DNA of 29,281 bases from an uncultured Lachnospiraceae bacterium (GCA_910578795.1 CAJTSD010000045.1:1-29281), one strand, 5' to 3'; shown: positions 1-7,570, counted from the stretch's first letter. Notes: a model not told the origin generated them from the letters alone. Numbers and translations: made by a program.

Positions 1-13
1 CAGCAAAAATGAA

Positions 14-62
14 GCTGTCGCTTCACGAATTTTTATTCGTTAAAGCGACAGCCCCTTTTTTA
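14..62. terminator. Hairpin terminator after etfA, possibly bidirectional
   Basis: GCTGTCGCTT (14-23) pairs perfectly with AAGCGACAGC (43-52), and CGAAT/ATTCG can pair inside the loop. On the plus strand the stem is followed by a T run (56-62). On the minus strand, the direction of etfA, it is followed by a T-rich stretch with TTTTT at 5-9. It lies 30 nt beyond the etfA stop, so it probably ends the butyrate operon. The plus-strand T run would also suit a gene arriving from the left, which cannot be seen. Confidence 0.75.
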
Positions 63-81
63 TCAGAAATCTTTATTTTAA

Positions 82-1125
82 TTACTTATTTGCCACCGCA
101 GCCTTAATCTGCTCGGTGAGCATCGGTACGATCTTATTCAAATCGCCTACAACACCGTAGTCTGCTACATCAAAGATAGGAGCTGTTTCGTCTTTATTAA
201 TCGCAACGATGATGTCGGACTCTTCCATACCAGCCAAATGCTGAATAGCTCCGGAAATACCGATTGCAAAGTATACGTTCGGGCGAACCGTCTTACCGGT
301 CTGTCCAACCTGCAAATCCTTGCTCTTCCAGCCTGCGTCAACAACTGCACGCGAGCAGCTTACCGTTCCGCCGATTGCCTCTGCCAAATCGTCAAGGAGC
401 TTAAAGTTCTCAGGGCTTCCCACGCCACGTCCGCCGGATACCAAAATCTTAGCGTCCATAATGTCAACCGTGTCTGTGATATTCTTAACAATCTCAACAA
501 TCTCAACATACTTGCTGTCGGGCGTAAAGCCAGGATTAAACTCCTCGATAACAGCCTTTGCGCCTTCCTTTTTCTCAAGCTTCTGCATAACGCCGGGACG
601 TACGGTTGCCATCTGCGGTCTGAAATCAGGACATGCAATGGTTGCGATTGTATTTCCGCCGAATGCGGGTCTTGTCATCAGAAGCTGGTTGTGCTTCTGC
701 TCTTTTCCCGGTATCGGGTTAATCGGGAAATCGCCGATTTCAAGTGATGTACAGTCTGCCGTCAAGCCTGTATGAACTCTTGCGGAAACTCTCGGTCCTA
801 AGTCACGTCCGATTGCGGTCGCGCCCACGAGTAAAATTTCCGGCTTATACTGATTGATTACAGATGCCAGCGCATGTGCATAAGGCTCTGTTCTGTATTC
901 CTTTAATTCGGGATCATCTACAACGATAACCCTGTCTGCGCCGTAAGCTGCAAGCTCGTCTGCCAAGCCCTTTACGTCACTTCCGACTAATACTGCCGTT
1001 ACCTCTGCTGATAATTTTTCTGCGAGTCTTTTTCCTTCGCCGATCAGTTCAAGGGCAATTCCGCTTACCTTGTTATCTACCTGCTGTGCGAAGACAAACA
1101 CGCCTTTATATTCTTCTAAATTCAT
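82..1125 (-). CDS. etfA: Electron transfer flavoprotein alpha subunit (EtfA)
   Basis: EtfA (347 aa) pairs with EtfB and butyryl-CoA dehydrogenase (Bcd) in the cytoplasm. In clostridia this complex oxidises NADH and splits the electrons between crotonyl-CoA and ferredoxin. The C-terminal half has the FAD-binding signature: GGRGVGSPENF, then SRAVVDAGW, VGQTGKTV and GISGAIQHLAGM, with a late NKDETAPIF segment. The ATG at 1125 is preferred because GGAGGA lies 5 nt upstream. An in-frame ATG at 1173 would add 16 residues that run through an intergenic hairpin and match no EtfA. It is the last gene of the butyryl-CoA operon, 88 nt after etfB and before the terminator at 14-62. The assignment is secure; that it bifurcates is inferred from the bcd/thl/crt/hbd context. 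Confidence 0.97.
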   Translation of the reverse strand: MNLEEYKGVFVFAQQVDNKVSGIALELIGEGKRLAEKLSAEVTAVLVGSDVKGLADELAAYGADRVIVVDDPELKEYRTEPYAHALASVINQYKPEILLVGATAIGRDLGPRVSARVHTGLTADCTSLEIGDFPINPIPGKEQKHNQLLMTRPAFGGNTIATIACPDFRPQMATVRPGVMQKLEKKEGAKAVIEEFNPGFTPDSKYVEIVEIVKNITDTVDIMDAKILVSGGRGVGSPENFKLLDDLAEAIGGTVSCSRAVVDAGWKSKDLQVGQTGKTVRPNVYFAIGISGAIQHLAGMEESDIIVAINKDETAPIFDVADYGVVGDLNKIVPMLTEQIKAAVANK

Positions 1126-1151
1126 AATTATCCTCCAATCTTGCAAAGCCT

Positions 1152-1204
1152 GCGAATTTGTGCCTTGGCACAAATTTGCCCTGTAAAAAATTTATTTTTT
1201 ACAG
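1152..1204 (-). repeat. Two tandem palindromes in the etfB-etfA gap
   Basis: Two stem-loops fill the gap. CTGTAAAAAA (1181-1190) pairs with TTTTTTACAG (1195-1204) over a 4-nt loop. GCGAATTTGTGCC (1152-1164) pairs with GGCACAAATTTGC (1167-1179), one G-U included. Neither is followed by a clear T run in the direction of transcription and etfA must be transcribed through them. They are better seen as RNA-processing, stability or translation elements than as terminators. Function unknown. Confidence 0.75.
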
Positions 1205-1213
1205 TACCTCCAT

Positions 1214-1996
1214 TTATATAACATGCTTCTCTTTTAACTTGTTCATAATGTATTCTACGGACTCAGAAGCGTCTAAGTTCACCTTTTCGCCCTGTCCCTT
1301 ACGAACCTTGTCAGATGCCCGCGCAATCTGTGTCGGGGAACCCTTCAAGCCAAGGTTGGAATCCTCTACATCCTTCAAGTCTGCTCTGCCCCATGTGGTA
1401 ATCTCAGCCTTATAAGCATCAAAGATTCCGCCGGGTGTCATATAACGAGGCTCATTTAACTCTGCAAGTGCAGTGATTAAACAAGGCATCTTTGCCTTTA
1501 ACACATGGTATCTGTCATCGTACTGACGTTCTACGATAACGCTGTCGCCTTCGATTTTGATATTCTGTGCGTAAGAGATTACGGGAATGCCAAGGTGCTC
1601 TGAAATCTGCGGTCCAACCTGCGCTGTATCACCGTCGATTGCCTGACGTCCTGTGATAATGAGGTCATACTCTAAATTTCTGATTGCGCCTGCAAGTGTC
1701 TGTGAGGTTGCCCATGTATCTGCACCGCCGAGCACTCTGTCCGTTACGAGAATCCCTTTGTCCGCGCCCATTGCAAGCGCCTCACGCAGCACTTCCTCAG
1801 CCTTAGGAAGTCCCATTGTAACAACTGTTACTTCTGCACCGTACTGATCCTTTAACCGCAATGCTGCCTCAAGACCTGCCTTGTCATCAGGGTTCATGAT
1901 TGTCAGCATAGCTGCTCTATCAAGTGTACCGTCGGGATTGAACTTTACGCCACCCTTTGTATCCGGTACCTGTTTCACACATACTACAACTTTCAT
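1214..1996 (-). CDS. etfB: Electron transfer flavoprotein beta subunit (EtfB)
   Basis: EtfB (260 aa) starts with MKVVVCVKQVPDT, the usual EtfB N-terminus. It carries GRQAIDGDTAQVGP around residues 116-129, the segment typical of clostridial EtfB proteins that bind the bifurcating FAD, whereas mitochondrial-type EtfB binds AMP. With EtfA and Bcd it should transfer electrons from NADH to crotonyl-CoA and ferredoxin. AAGGAG lies 7 nt before the ATG. It sits between bcd (148 nt upstream, through a structured gap) and etfA (88 nt downstream, through another). No truncation or frameshift is visible. The family call is certain; bifurcation is known for close homologues and inferred here. Confidence 0.97.
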   Translation of the reverse strand: MKVVVCVKQVPDTKGGVKFNPDGTLDRAAMLTIMNPDDKAGLEAALRLKDQYGAEVTVVTMGLPKAEEVLREALAMGADKGILVTDRVLGGADTWATSQTLAGAIRNLEYDLIITGRQAIDGDTAQVGPQISEHLGIPVISYAQNIKIEGDSVIVERQYDDRYHVLKAKMPCLITALAELNEPRYMTPGGIFDAYKAEITTWGRADLKDVEDSNLGLKGSPTQIARASDKVRKGQGEKVNLDASESVEYIMNKLKEKHVI

Positions 1997-2042
1997 GTTT
2001 ATTCTCCTTATATTTCTATTCTATTTTTTATTTATCCAGTCC

Positions 2043-2145
2043 GAAATGTGCTTCGCCCGTTGCGTACCAACGCGCTTTGGATTTAAAATCAGTCAAACTT
2101 TCCTGCAAGCAGGAAAGTCGCCTGCTTTCAAATTCAGCACATTTC
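2043..2145 (-). repeat. Branched palindromic element in the bcd-etfB gap
   Basis: An outer stem GAAATGTGC (2043-2051) / GCACATTTC (2137-2145) closes a region with two inner hairpins. These are ACTTTCCTG (2097-2105) with CAGGAAAGT (2110-2118) over a CAAG loop, and CGTTG (2058-2062) with CAACG (2068-2072) over a 5-nt loop. The outer stem begins at the bcd stop codon. The layout resembles a multi-branched RNA and has no terminator T run. Function unknown. Confidence 0.7.
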
Positions 2146-3311
2146 TACTTTAACAGATTCGCGGATATAACCATCCGCTGAACTTCACTGGTACCTTCGT
2201 AAATCTCGGTAATCTTCGCATCTCTCATCATACGCTCAACTTCATACTCTCTCGTATAACCATAACCGCCGTGAAGCTGTACAGCCTTTGTGGTCACTTC
2301 CATAGCCATCTCTGCCGCGTAAAGCTTTGCCATAGCTGCCTCTACGTTGTAAGAGGTCTTGTGATCCTTCGTGTACTGATCCTTTGTACATGCAGCCTTG
2401 TATACCATATACTGTGCAGCCTGTGCCTTTGTCGCCATATCCGCAAGCTGGAACTGTGTATTTTGGAATGCTCCGATTGCACGTCCAAACTGCTTTCTCT
2501 CCTGAACATATGCGATGGTTCTGTCCAATGCGCCCTCGCCGATACCAAGCGCCTGTGCTGCGATACCGATACGTCCGCCGTCAAGTGTATGCATTGCGAT
2601 ACCAAAGCCCTTGCCCTGCTGACCGAGCATATTCTCCTTCGGAATGCGGCAGTCGGTAAAAATCAACTCATACGTTGAGGAACCGCGGATACCCATTTTC
2701 TTCTCTTTTGTACCGAATGTAAAGCCGGGTGTGCCCTTCTCTACGATAAATGCGGAAATTTCCTTTGTCATTCTTCCGCGCTTTTCAATCATGCCCGTAA
2801 TCGCAAAAATAACATAAACGTCTGCTTCTTTTCCGTTCGTGATGAAAATCTTCGAGCCGTTTAATACCCACTCGTCACCCTCCAAAACAGCCTTTGTCTG
2901 CTGTCCCTGAGCGTCTGTACCAGCGCCTGGCTCTGTCAGACCGAAAGCGCCGATTTTCTTGCCGCTTGCAAGATCCGGTAAGTATTTCTGCTTCTGATCT
3001 TCTGTTCCGTATGTCAATATCGGATCACAGCAAAGTGATGTATGTGCCGATACAATAACTGCCGTTGTACCGCAAACCTTTGCCAATTCCTCAACGCAGA
3101 TTGCATAGGTCAAAACATCACAGCCCTGTCCGCCGTACTCCTTGGGAATGGGAATGCCCATAAAGCCTGCCTTTGCCATTTTCGCAACAGTCTCTCTTGG
3201 GAACTCCTCTGTCTCGTCTACTTCGATTGCAAGAGGCTTTACCTCTTTTTCCGCGAACTCTCTGAACAGGGAGCGCGCCATTTCATGCTCTTTACTTAAT
3301 GTAAAATCCAT
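2145..3311 (-). CDS. bcd: Butyryl-CoA dehydrogenase
   Basis: Bcd (388 aa) is an acyl-CoA dehydrogenase-family flavoprotein that reduces crotonyl-CoA to butyryl-CoA and complexes with EtfAB. Visible signatures are FGLTEPGAGTD (flavin/substrate region), YELIFTDCRIPKENMLG, the arginine-containing ERKQFGRAIGAFQ segment, LHGGYGYTREY and IYEGTSEVQR near the C-terminus. The glutamate of YEGT (Glu372) matches the catalytic base of short-chain enzymes. GGAGG lies 9 nt before the ATG. It follows hbd by 156 nt, much longer than the 17-18 nt gaps between thl, crt and hbd, and that gap is filled with hairpins. Butyryl-CoA as substrate is inferred from the operon; the fold alone would allow other short acyl chains. 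Confidence 0.96.
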   Translation of the reverse strand: MDFTLSKEHEMARSLFREFAEKEVKPLAIEVDETEEFPRETVAKMAKAGFMGIPIPKEYGGQGCDVLTYAICVEELAKVCGTTAVIVSAHTSLCCDPILTYGTEDQKQKYLPDLASGKKIGAFGLTEPGAGTDAQGQQTKAVLEGDEWVLNGSKIFITNGKEADVYVIFAITGMIEKRGRMTKEISAFIVEKGTPGFTFGTKEKKMGIRGSSTYELIFTDCRIPKENMLGQQGKGFGIAMHTLDGGRIGIAAQALGIGEGALDRTIAYVQERKQFGRAIGAFQNTQFQLADMATKAQAAQYMVYKAACTKDQYTKDHKTSYNVEAAMAKLYAAEMAMEVTTKAVQLHGGYGYTREYEVERMMRDAKITEIYEGTSEVQRMVISANLLK

Positions 3312-3349
3312 GTTACAAATCCTCCATTTTTTCCTTAATTCAACGTTGG

Positions 3350-3454
3350 AAGAACGCTGCCTAAAACGAACTTGTTCGTTTTGCGTTCTTTGGGTGTGAA
3401 GTTTTAGATTTTCTTAGTCTGCGTCTTTTGCTGACTTAGAAAATCTCTTCACAC
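3350..3454 (-). repeat. Two long nested hairpins in the hbd-bcd gap
   Basis: Hairpin 1 pairs GTGTGAAG (3394-3401) with CTTCACAC (3447-3454) and, inside it, the 14-nt segment 3406-3419 with 3433-3446 (one mismatch). Hairpin 2 pairs AAGAACGC (3350-3357) with GCGTTCTT (3383-3390) and AAAACGAAC (3363-3371) with GTTCGTTTT (3374-3382). Neither has a following T run on the minus strand. Bcd must be transcribed through both unless it has its own promoter, which I do not see. Confidence 0.8.
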
Positions 3455-3467
3455 TATGCTCTTTATG

Positions 3468-4310
3468 CTATTTTTTAGAATAATCGTAGAAGCCTACGCC
3501 TGTCTTCTTTCCGAGCTTGCCTGCACGTACCATCTTTCTAAGAAGTGGCGACGGTGCATACTTGGAATCGCCTGTTTCTGCGTAGATAACCTCCATAATC
3601 GCAAGCACGATATCCAGTCCGATGTAATCGCCGAGCGCCAAAGGTCCCATTGGGTGGTTTGCGCCAAGCTGCATCGCCACATCAATATCCGCAACGCTTG
3701 CAACGCCTGCAGCGTATACGTTGATTGCCTCGTTAATCATCGGAATCAAAATTCTGTTTACAACAAAACCTGCCGCCTCGTTTACCTCAACCGGAGTCTT
3801 GCCGATTTCTGTTGCAATACCCTTAATCTTCTCCACCAAATCAGCCGGTGTGTTTGCGCCTGCGATAACCTCTACAAGCTTCATTCTGTCAGCCGGATTA
3901 AAGAAGTGCATACCAATCAGAGGACGGTCAAGCCCTGCGCCCATTTCTGTAATGGAAAGGGAAGATGTATTTGTCGCAAAGATACACTCAGGTTTTACAA
4001 TCTCCTGCAATTCCTTGAAGGTTGTCTTCTTAATTTCCATTTTCTCAGGTGCTACCTCGATTACAAGGTCACAGTCTGTACAAATATCCTTTAAGCCTGT
4101 TGCAATCTTTGCCGCGATTGCGTCCGCTTTGTCCTGTGTGATTTTTTCCTTGCTTACAAGGAAGTTCAAATTCTTTAAAATCTTAGCCTTTCCGCCATCT
4201 GCGAACTCCTGCTTAATATCGCATAAGCAAACCTCATATCCGTCTGTCATTGCAAACGCCTGTGCGATTCCCGAACCCATTGTTCCTGCGCCGATAATTC
4301 CTACTTTCAT
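3468..4310 (-). CDS. hbd: 3-hydroxybutyryl-CoA dehydrogenase
   Basis: Hbd (280 aa) reduces acetoacetyl-CoA to 3-hydroxybutyryl-CoA, the second step of the butyryl-CoA route. The N-terminal Rossmann motif GAGTMGSG is at residues 7-14. NTSSLSITE carries the catalytic serine (Ser116), GMHFFNP the catalytic histidine (His135), KLVEVI a glutamate (Glu147) and FVVNRI an asparagine (Asn185). The C-terminal half has NHPMGPLALGD and ends GVGFYDYSKK, as in clostridial Hbd. Length is normal. AGGAGG lies 9 nt before the ATG. The gap to crt upstream is only 18 nt, so the two are cotranscribed. All expected catalytic residues are present. Confidence 0.97.
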   Translation of the reverse strand: MKVGIIGAGTMGSGIAQAFAMTDGYEVCLCDIKQEFADGGKAKILKNLNFLVSKEKITQDKADAIAAKIATGLKDICTDCDLVIEVAPEKMEIKKTTFKELQEIVKPECIFATNTSSLSITEMGAGLDRPLIGMHFFNPADRMKLVEVIAGANTPADLVEKIKGIATEIGKTPVEVNEAAGFVVNRILIPMINEAINVYAAGVASVADIDVAMQLGANHPMGPLALGDYIGLDIVLAIMEVIYAETGDSKYAPSPLLRKMVRAGKLGKKTGVGFYDYSKK

Positions 4311-4328
4311 GTTCCATATCCTCCTATA

Positions 4329-5114
4329 TTATTTGTTTTGAAACGGTTCTTTTACTTTTTCTTTATTCTTGTCAAGGAAAAATGCCATGCCGTACTTCTG
4401 ATCCTCTGTTTCAAAGCAGTCGCCAAAAAGCTTCTCCTCAATCACGATTGCCTTGTCCATATCCACGTCAAGCCCCTCATTGATTGCCTTCTTGCAGTTG
4501 CGAACGGCAATCGGCGCGTTCTTTGCGATACCGCCTGCCATCTTCTGTGCCTGCGCCAGTAGCTCCTCCGCCGGATAAACCGCATTTACAAGACCGATGC
4601 GCAGTGCCTCGTCCGCCTTAATATTTCTTGCCGTATAAATCATCTGTTTTGCCATGCCTGCGCCTACCAAACGTGCCAGTCTCTGCGTGCCGCCAAAGCC
4701 CGGTGTGATGCCAAGCCCCACCTCAGGCTGTCCGAATACCGCATTCTCCGCACAAATACGAATGTCACAGCTCATTGCAAGCTCACAGCCGCCGCCAAGT
4801 GCAAAGCCGTTTACTGCTGCAATCACAGGGATCGGGAATGTTTCAAGCTTGCGGAACACATCGTTTCCTTTCTTGCCGAACGCCTCGCCCTCTGCCTTCG
4901 TGAGCGTACTCATCTCGCCGATGTCCGCGCCTGCGACAAAGGATTTCGCGCCCGCGCCTGTCAAAATCAGGCAGCGCACCGCGTCAAGGTCTACTGCTTC
5001 AAGCGTCGCATTCAATTCATCAAGCACCTGTGAATTTAACGCGTTCAAAGCCTTCTCGCGGTTGATTGTAATCGTACCAACCGCGCCGTTTACTTCATAT
5101 AAAATAAATTCCAT
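4329..5114 (-). CDS. crt: Crotonase, 3-hydroxybutyryl-CoA dehydratase
   Basis: Crt (261 aa) removes water from 3-hydroxybutyryl-CoA to give crotonyl-CoA. The oxyanion-hole segments are visible as AGADIGEM (61-68) and FALGGGCELAM (104-114). The two catalytic glutamates are Glu111 (GGGCE) and Glu131 (GQPEVGLG), separated by 20 residues as in clostridial Crt. GITPGFGGTQRLARLVG follows, as in the family. Its start is supported by GGAGAGG just upstream. It lies 17 nt after thl and 18 nt before hbd, so translation is probably closely linked. No oddity seen. Confidence 0.97.
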   Translation of the reverse strand: MEFILYEVNGAVGTITINREKALNALNSQVLDELNATLEAVDLDAVRCLILTGAGAKSFVAGADIGEMSTLTKAEGEAFGKKGNDVFRKLETFPIPVIAAVNGFALGGGCELAMSCDIRICAENAVFGQPEVGLGITPGFGGTQRLARLVGAGMAKQMIYTARNIKADEALRIGLVNAVYPAEELLAQAQKMAGGIAKNAPIAVRNCKKAINEGLDVDMDKAIVIEEKLFGDCFETEDQKYGMAFFLDKNKEKVKEPFQNK

Positions 5115-5131
5115 GATACCTCTCCTTGTAT

Positions 5132-6319
5132 TTAAGCCTCATATTTTTTAACAACTGTAGAGCAGCCCATGCCGCCGCCGATACAAAGCGTTGCAAGACC
5201 TGTCTTTGCGCCCTTTGCTTCCATCTCGTGGAGCAGTGTTACCAAGATACGGCAACCTGACGCTCCTACAGGGTGTCCAAGTGCGATTGCGCCGCCGTTC
5301 GGATTGAGCTGCTTGTCAACATCAATGCCCAAATCTCTTCCGACTGCAATCGACTGTGCCGCAAATGCCTCATTTGCCTCGATAATGTCAAAATCTTCAA
5401 TTTTCATACCTGTCTTAGCAAGCACCTTCTTTGTTGCCGCTACAGGACCGATACCCATAACCTCCGGTCTTACGCCTGCAAGTGCACCTGCAACCCACTC
5501 AGCCATCGGAGTTACGCCGAGTTCTTTTGCCTTCTCCTCGCTCATGACAACGATTGCCGCTGCGCCGTCGTTAATGCCGGAAGCGTTTCCTGCCGTTACA
5601 TACTTATCCTTGTTAATCGGACGAAGTTTTGCAAGACCTTCAATTGTAGAGCCTGCTCTTGGCCCTTCGTCAACCTTAAACTCAACGGTTTCTTTCTTTT
5701 TCTTTACCATAACCGGAACGATTTCCTTGTCGAATGCGCCTGATTTCTGTGCCGCTTCCGCCTTCTGCTGGCTCTTTAACGCGAACTCGTCAAGCTCTTC
5801 TCTTGTAATCTTCCACTCGTCGCAGATATTGTCTGCTGTCTGTATCATGTGATAGTCATTAAATGCATCCCAAAGTGCGTCCTTAATCATGGTGTCCACC
5901 AAAACGCCATTGTTCATTCTGTAACCGAACCGTGCATTGGGAAGTGCAAAAGGAGCCATAGACATATTTTCCATACCGCCTGCGACAACAACATCCGCGT
6001 CGCCTGCCAAAATCATCTGTGCAGCCATATTCACGCAATTCAGACCGGAACCGCATACAACATTGATTGTGACAGCGGGTGTCTCAATCGGAAGTCCTGC
6101 CTTGATTGCCGACTGGCGCGCCACGTTCTGTCCCTGACCTGCCTGAATAACACAACCCATATATACATGGTCTACCTTGTCAGGGGCTACTCCTGCTCTG
6201 TTTAAAGCTTCCTTGATTACGATAGAGCCCAACTCTGTCACGGGTGTCGTGCTGAGAGAGCCGCCCATAGTACCGATTGCCGTACGGCATGCGCCTGCTA
6301 ATACGATTTTCTTTGCCAT
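5132..6319 (-). CDS. thlA: Acetyl-CoA acetyltransferase (biosynthetic thiolase)
   Basis: Thiolase (395 aa) condenses two acetyl-CoA to acetoacetyl-CoA and commits carbon to butyrate. The nucleophilic cysteine is Cys89 in NVVCGSG. The second catalytic set is His349 in GHPVGASG and Cys379 in CIGGGMG. NEAFAAQ and GNASGINDGAAA are also conserved. Length and residue numbering match clostridial ThlA almost exactly. The start is supported by GGAGG 9 nt upstream. It is the first gene of the operon, with its promoter inside the 3' end of the upstream M23 gene and a Rex-like palindrome between the two. The final step to butyrate (But or Ptb-Buk) is not encoded here. Confidence 0.97.
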   Translation of the reverse strand: MAKKIVLAGACRTAIGTMGGSLSTTPVTELGSIVIKEALNRAGVAPDKVDHVYMGCVIQAGQGQNVARQSAIKAGLPIETPAVTINVVCGSGLNCVNMAAQMILAGDADVVVAGGMENMSMAPFALPNARFGYRMNNGVLVDTMIKDALWDAFNDYHMIQTADNICDEWKITREELDEFALKSQQKAEAAQKSGAFDKEIVPVMVKKKKETVEFKVDEGPRAGSTIEGLAKLRPINKDKYVTAGNASGINDGAAAIVVMSEEKAKELGVTPMAEWVAGALAGVRPEVMGIGPVAATKKVLAKTGMKIEDFDIIEANEAFAAQSIAVGRDLGIDVDKQLNPNGGAIALGHPVGASGCRILVTLLHEMEAKGAKTGLATLCIGGGMGCSTVVKKYEA

Positions 6320-6378
6320 TGTCTTTTTCCTCCATTTTGATAACTATTGTTTCTTCGTTAAAATACCTTCGATTGTGT

Positions 6379-6396
6379 TTGTTATTTTTATCACAA
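6379..6396. promoter_or_regulatory. Candidate Rex (NADH/NAD+) operator of the thl operon
   Basis: The minus strand reads TTGTGATAAAAATAACAA, 18 nt, against the Rex pattern TTGTTAA-N4-TTAACAA and its TTGTGAA variant. One half-site matches 6 of 7, the other begins TTGTGA. It lies about 5-22 nt downstream of the predicted transcription start, a position where a bound repressor would block initiation. Rex is known to repress thl-crt-hbd-bcd-etf genes in clostridia. The rex gene is not in this window, so the assignment rests on sequence and context only. Confidence 0.65.
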
Positions 6397-7431
6397 TCAT
6401 TGCTTGTATTCTATCACATTGTTAAAAAAAAAGCAATCCCTAAATGCATATTTCCGACGCCATTCTTTCGTTGATTCCTCGCGCACTGCCTCGCTTCTGT
6501 TTGCACTCAAAAACCGTGCGATTTGGTAAAAATCAATCCATATTTCATTCCCATTTTCCCGGCGTTCTTCGTCAAAGATTAATTCCAGTCCCACATGCAG
6601 ATGCACAGCGTCAATATTGTTCACATTCTCCTTATCACTGTACCCTGTATGCCCCATATAGCCGATAACATCACCCGCCGATACATAGTCGCCTTCTTTT
6701 AGTCCTTCCGCATAAGGACGGTTCTGCCTTAAATGCGCATAGTAGTAATAGCGTTTTTTGTCAAAACTGCGAATTCCGATACGCCAGCCGCCGTAACGGT
6801 TCCAGCCAAGCGCCTCCACATAACCGGACTCGCAGGCGATAATCGGCGTGCCAATCAGTCCCATCATGTCGTGACCCAAATGCTGCCTTTTATATCCAAA
6901 TGACCGCGATACACCAAAATCATCATAATCCTGATATTGAAACCCTTTTGCAATCGGAGAAAATGCCTTCAGTCCGTACTTTTTCTCCATCTCTCCCTGT
7001 TCATTTTCTATTTCATACTCCCCTACCATCCCACCTAGTACAGCAGTGTAAGCCTCATAATAATAAGAAAAATACTGGTATTTTTCGGCAAGGCTCTCCT
7101 TTGTTTCCTCACCTGCCTCAAGCTTTGTTACCACTTCGCTTATATAGCCTTCTGATTTTTTACCAAATTCTCCTCCGCCCTTTACCGCGGCATAAGCAAG
7201 CAATGTAATCCAGTCCAAATGCGTTTTGCCTTCATAACTTTGCACATCCAAAAGACATGTCTTTTTCAACAGTTCAGCCGGTACATTAAAATCAACCCAT
7301 TTAATGTTGCTGTCACCTGTCTGTGTGACAGGCACGCTCTTGCGCGAACCCTCATATCCATAAATCCCTGCTGCCAGCAAAAACACCGCCATAACAAGGC
7401 TGACAAAAATTAGATTTTTGTTATTTTTCAT
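6397..7431 (-). CDS. Membrane-anchored M23 family metallopeptidase
   Basis: A 344-residue protein with an N-terminal membrane segment (residues 7-26), a helical region of no recognised family to about 150, and an M23 (LytM-type) peptidase domain at about 160-300. The zinc and catalytic residues are His184 and Asp188 (HLGHD), His233 (YAHL), and His277 and His279 (VHLHV). It should act outside the membrane on peptidoglycan cross-bridges or stem peptides. SpoIIQ-like proteins have a similar layout, but nothing here proves a sporulation role. The ATG at 7431 has GGGAGGA 5 nt upstream; an ATG at 7503 would add 24 residues reaching toward the hpf terminator. The C-terminal tail is read through a nine-base homopolymer (FFFNN) that doubles as the thl promoter spacer, so the exact end should be treated with care. 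Confidence 0.85.
   Translation of the reverse strand: MKNNKNLIFVSLVMAVFLLAAGIYGYEGSRKSVPVTQTGDSNIKWVDFNVPAELLKKTCLLDVQSYEGKTHLDWITLLAYAAVKGGGEFGKKSEGYISEVVTKLEAGEETKESLAEKYQYFSYYYEAYTAVLGGMVGEYEIENEQGEMEKKYGLKAFSPIAKGFQYQDYDDFGVSRSFGYKRQHLGHDMMGLIGTPIIACESGYVEALGWNRYGGWRIGIRSFDKKRYYYYAHLRQNRPYAEGLKEGDYVSAGDVIGYMGHTGYSDKENVNNIDAVHLHVGLELIFDEERRENGNEIWIDFYQIARFLSANRSEAVREESTKEWRRKYAFRDCFFFNNVIEYKQ
6408..6436 (-). promoter_or_regulatory. Sigma-A-type promoter of the butyrate operon
   Basis: On the minus strand -35 TTGCTT (6436-6431) is followed after exactly 17 nt by -10 TAGAAT (6413-6408), 5 of 6 to consensus. The spacer includes most of a nine-T run. The promoter lies within the last codons of the M23 gene. 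The transcript would start near 6401 and have a leader of about 80 nt. Confidence 0.65.
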
Positions 7432-7503
7432 AGCAGTCCTCCCTGTCGTCCATCGCAATCTTATCTCTCTAATATATGAAAGGAAAGAACGTGACATGCA
7501 CAC

Positions 7504-7553
7504 AAAAAAAGCGTATGCCCTTTGTGATACAAAATCCCCTGCATACGCTTTTT
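7504..7553 (-). terminator. Rho-independent terminator of hpf
   Basis: AAAAAGCGTATGC (7506-7518) pairs with GCATACGCTTTTT (7541-7553). On the minus strand the stem is followed by seven Ts (7510-7504). It begins 17 nt after the hpf stop and separates hpf from the M23 gene. The A/T-flanked stem could also work in the other direction. Confidence 0.9.
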
Positions 7554-7570
7554 CTATATTTCATTTTGAT

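Noticed and set aside
1126..1173. Upstream ATG extending EtfA by 16 residues
   Set aside because: The extension runs through an intergenic hairpin and lacks a binding site; the ATG at 1125 has GGAGGA 5 nt upstream.
7432..7503. Earlier start of the M23 peptidase at 7503
   Set aside because: It would place a basic segment before the membrane helix and has no ribosome binding site; the ATG at 7431 has GGGAGGA.
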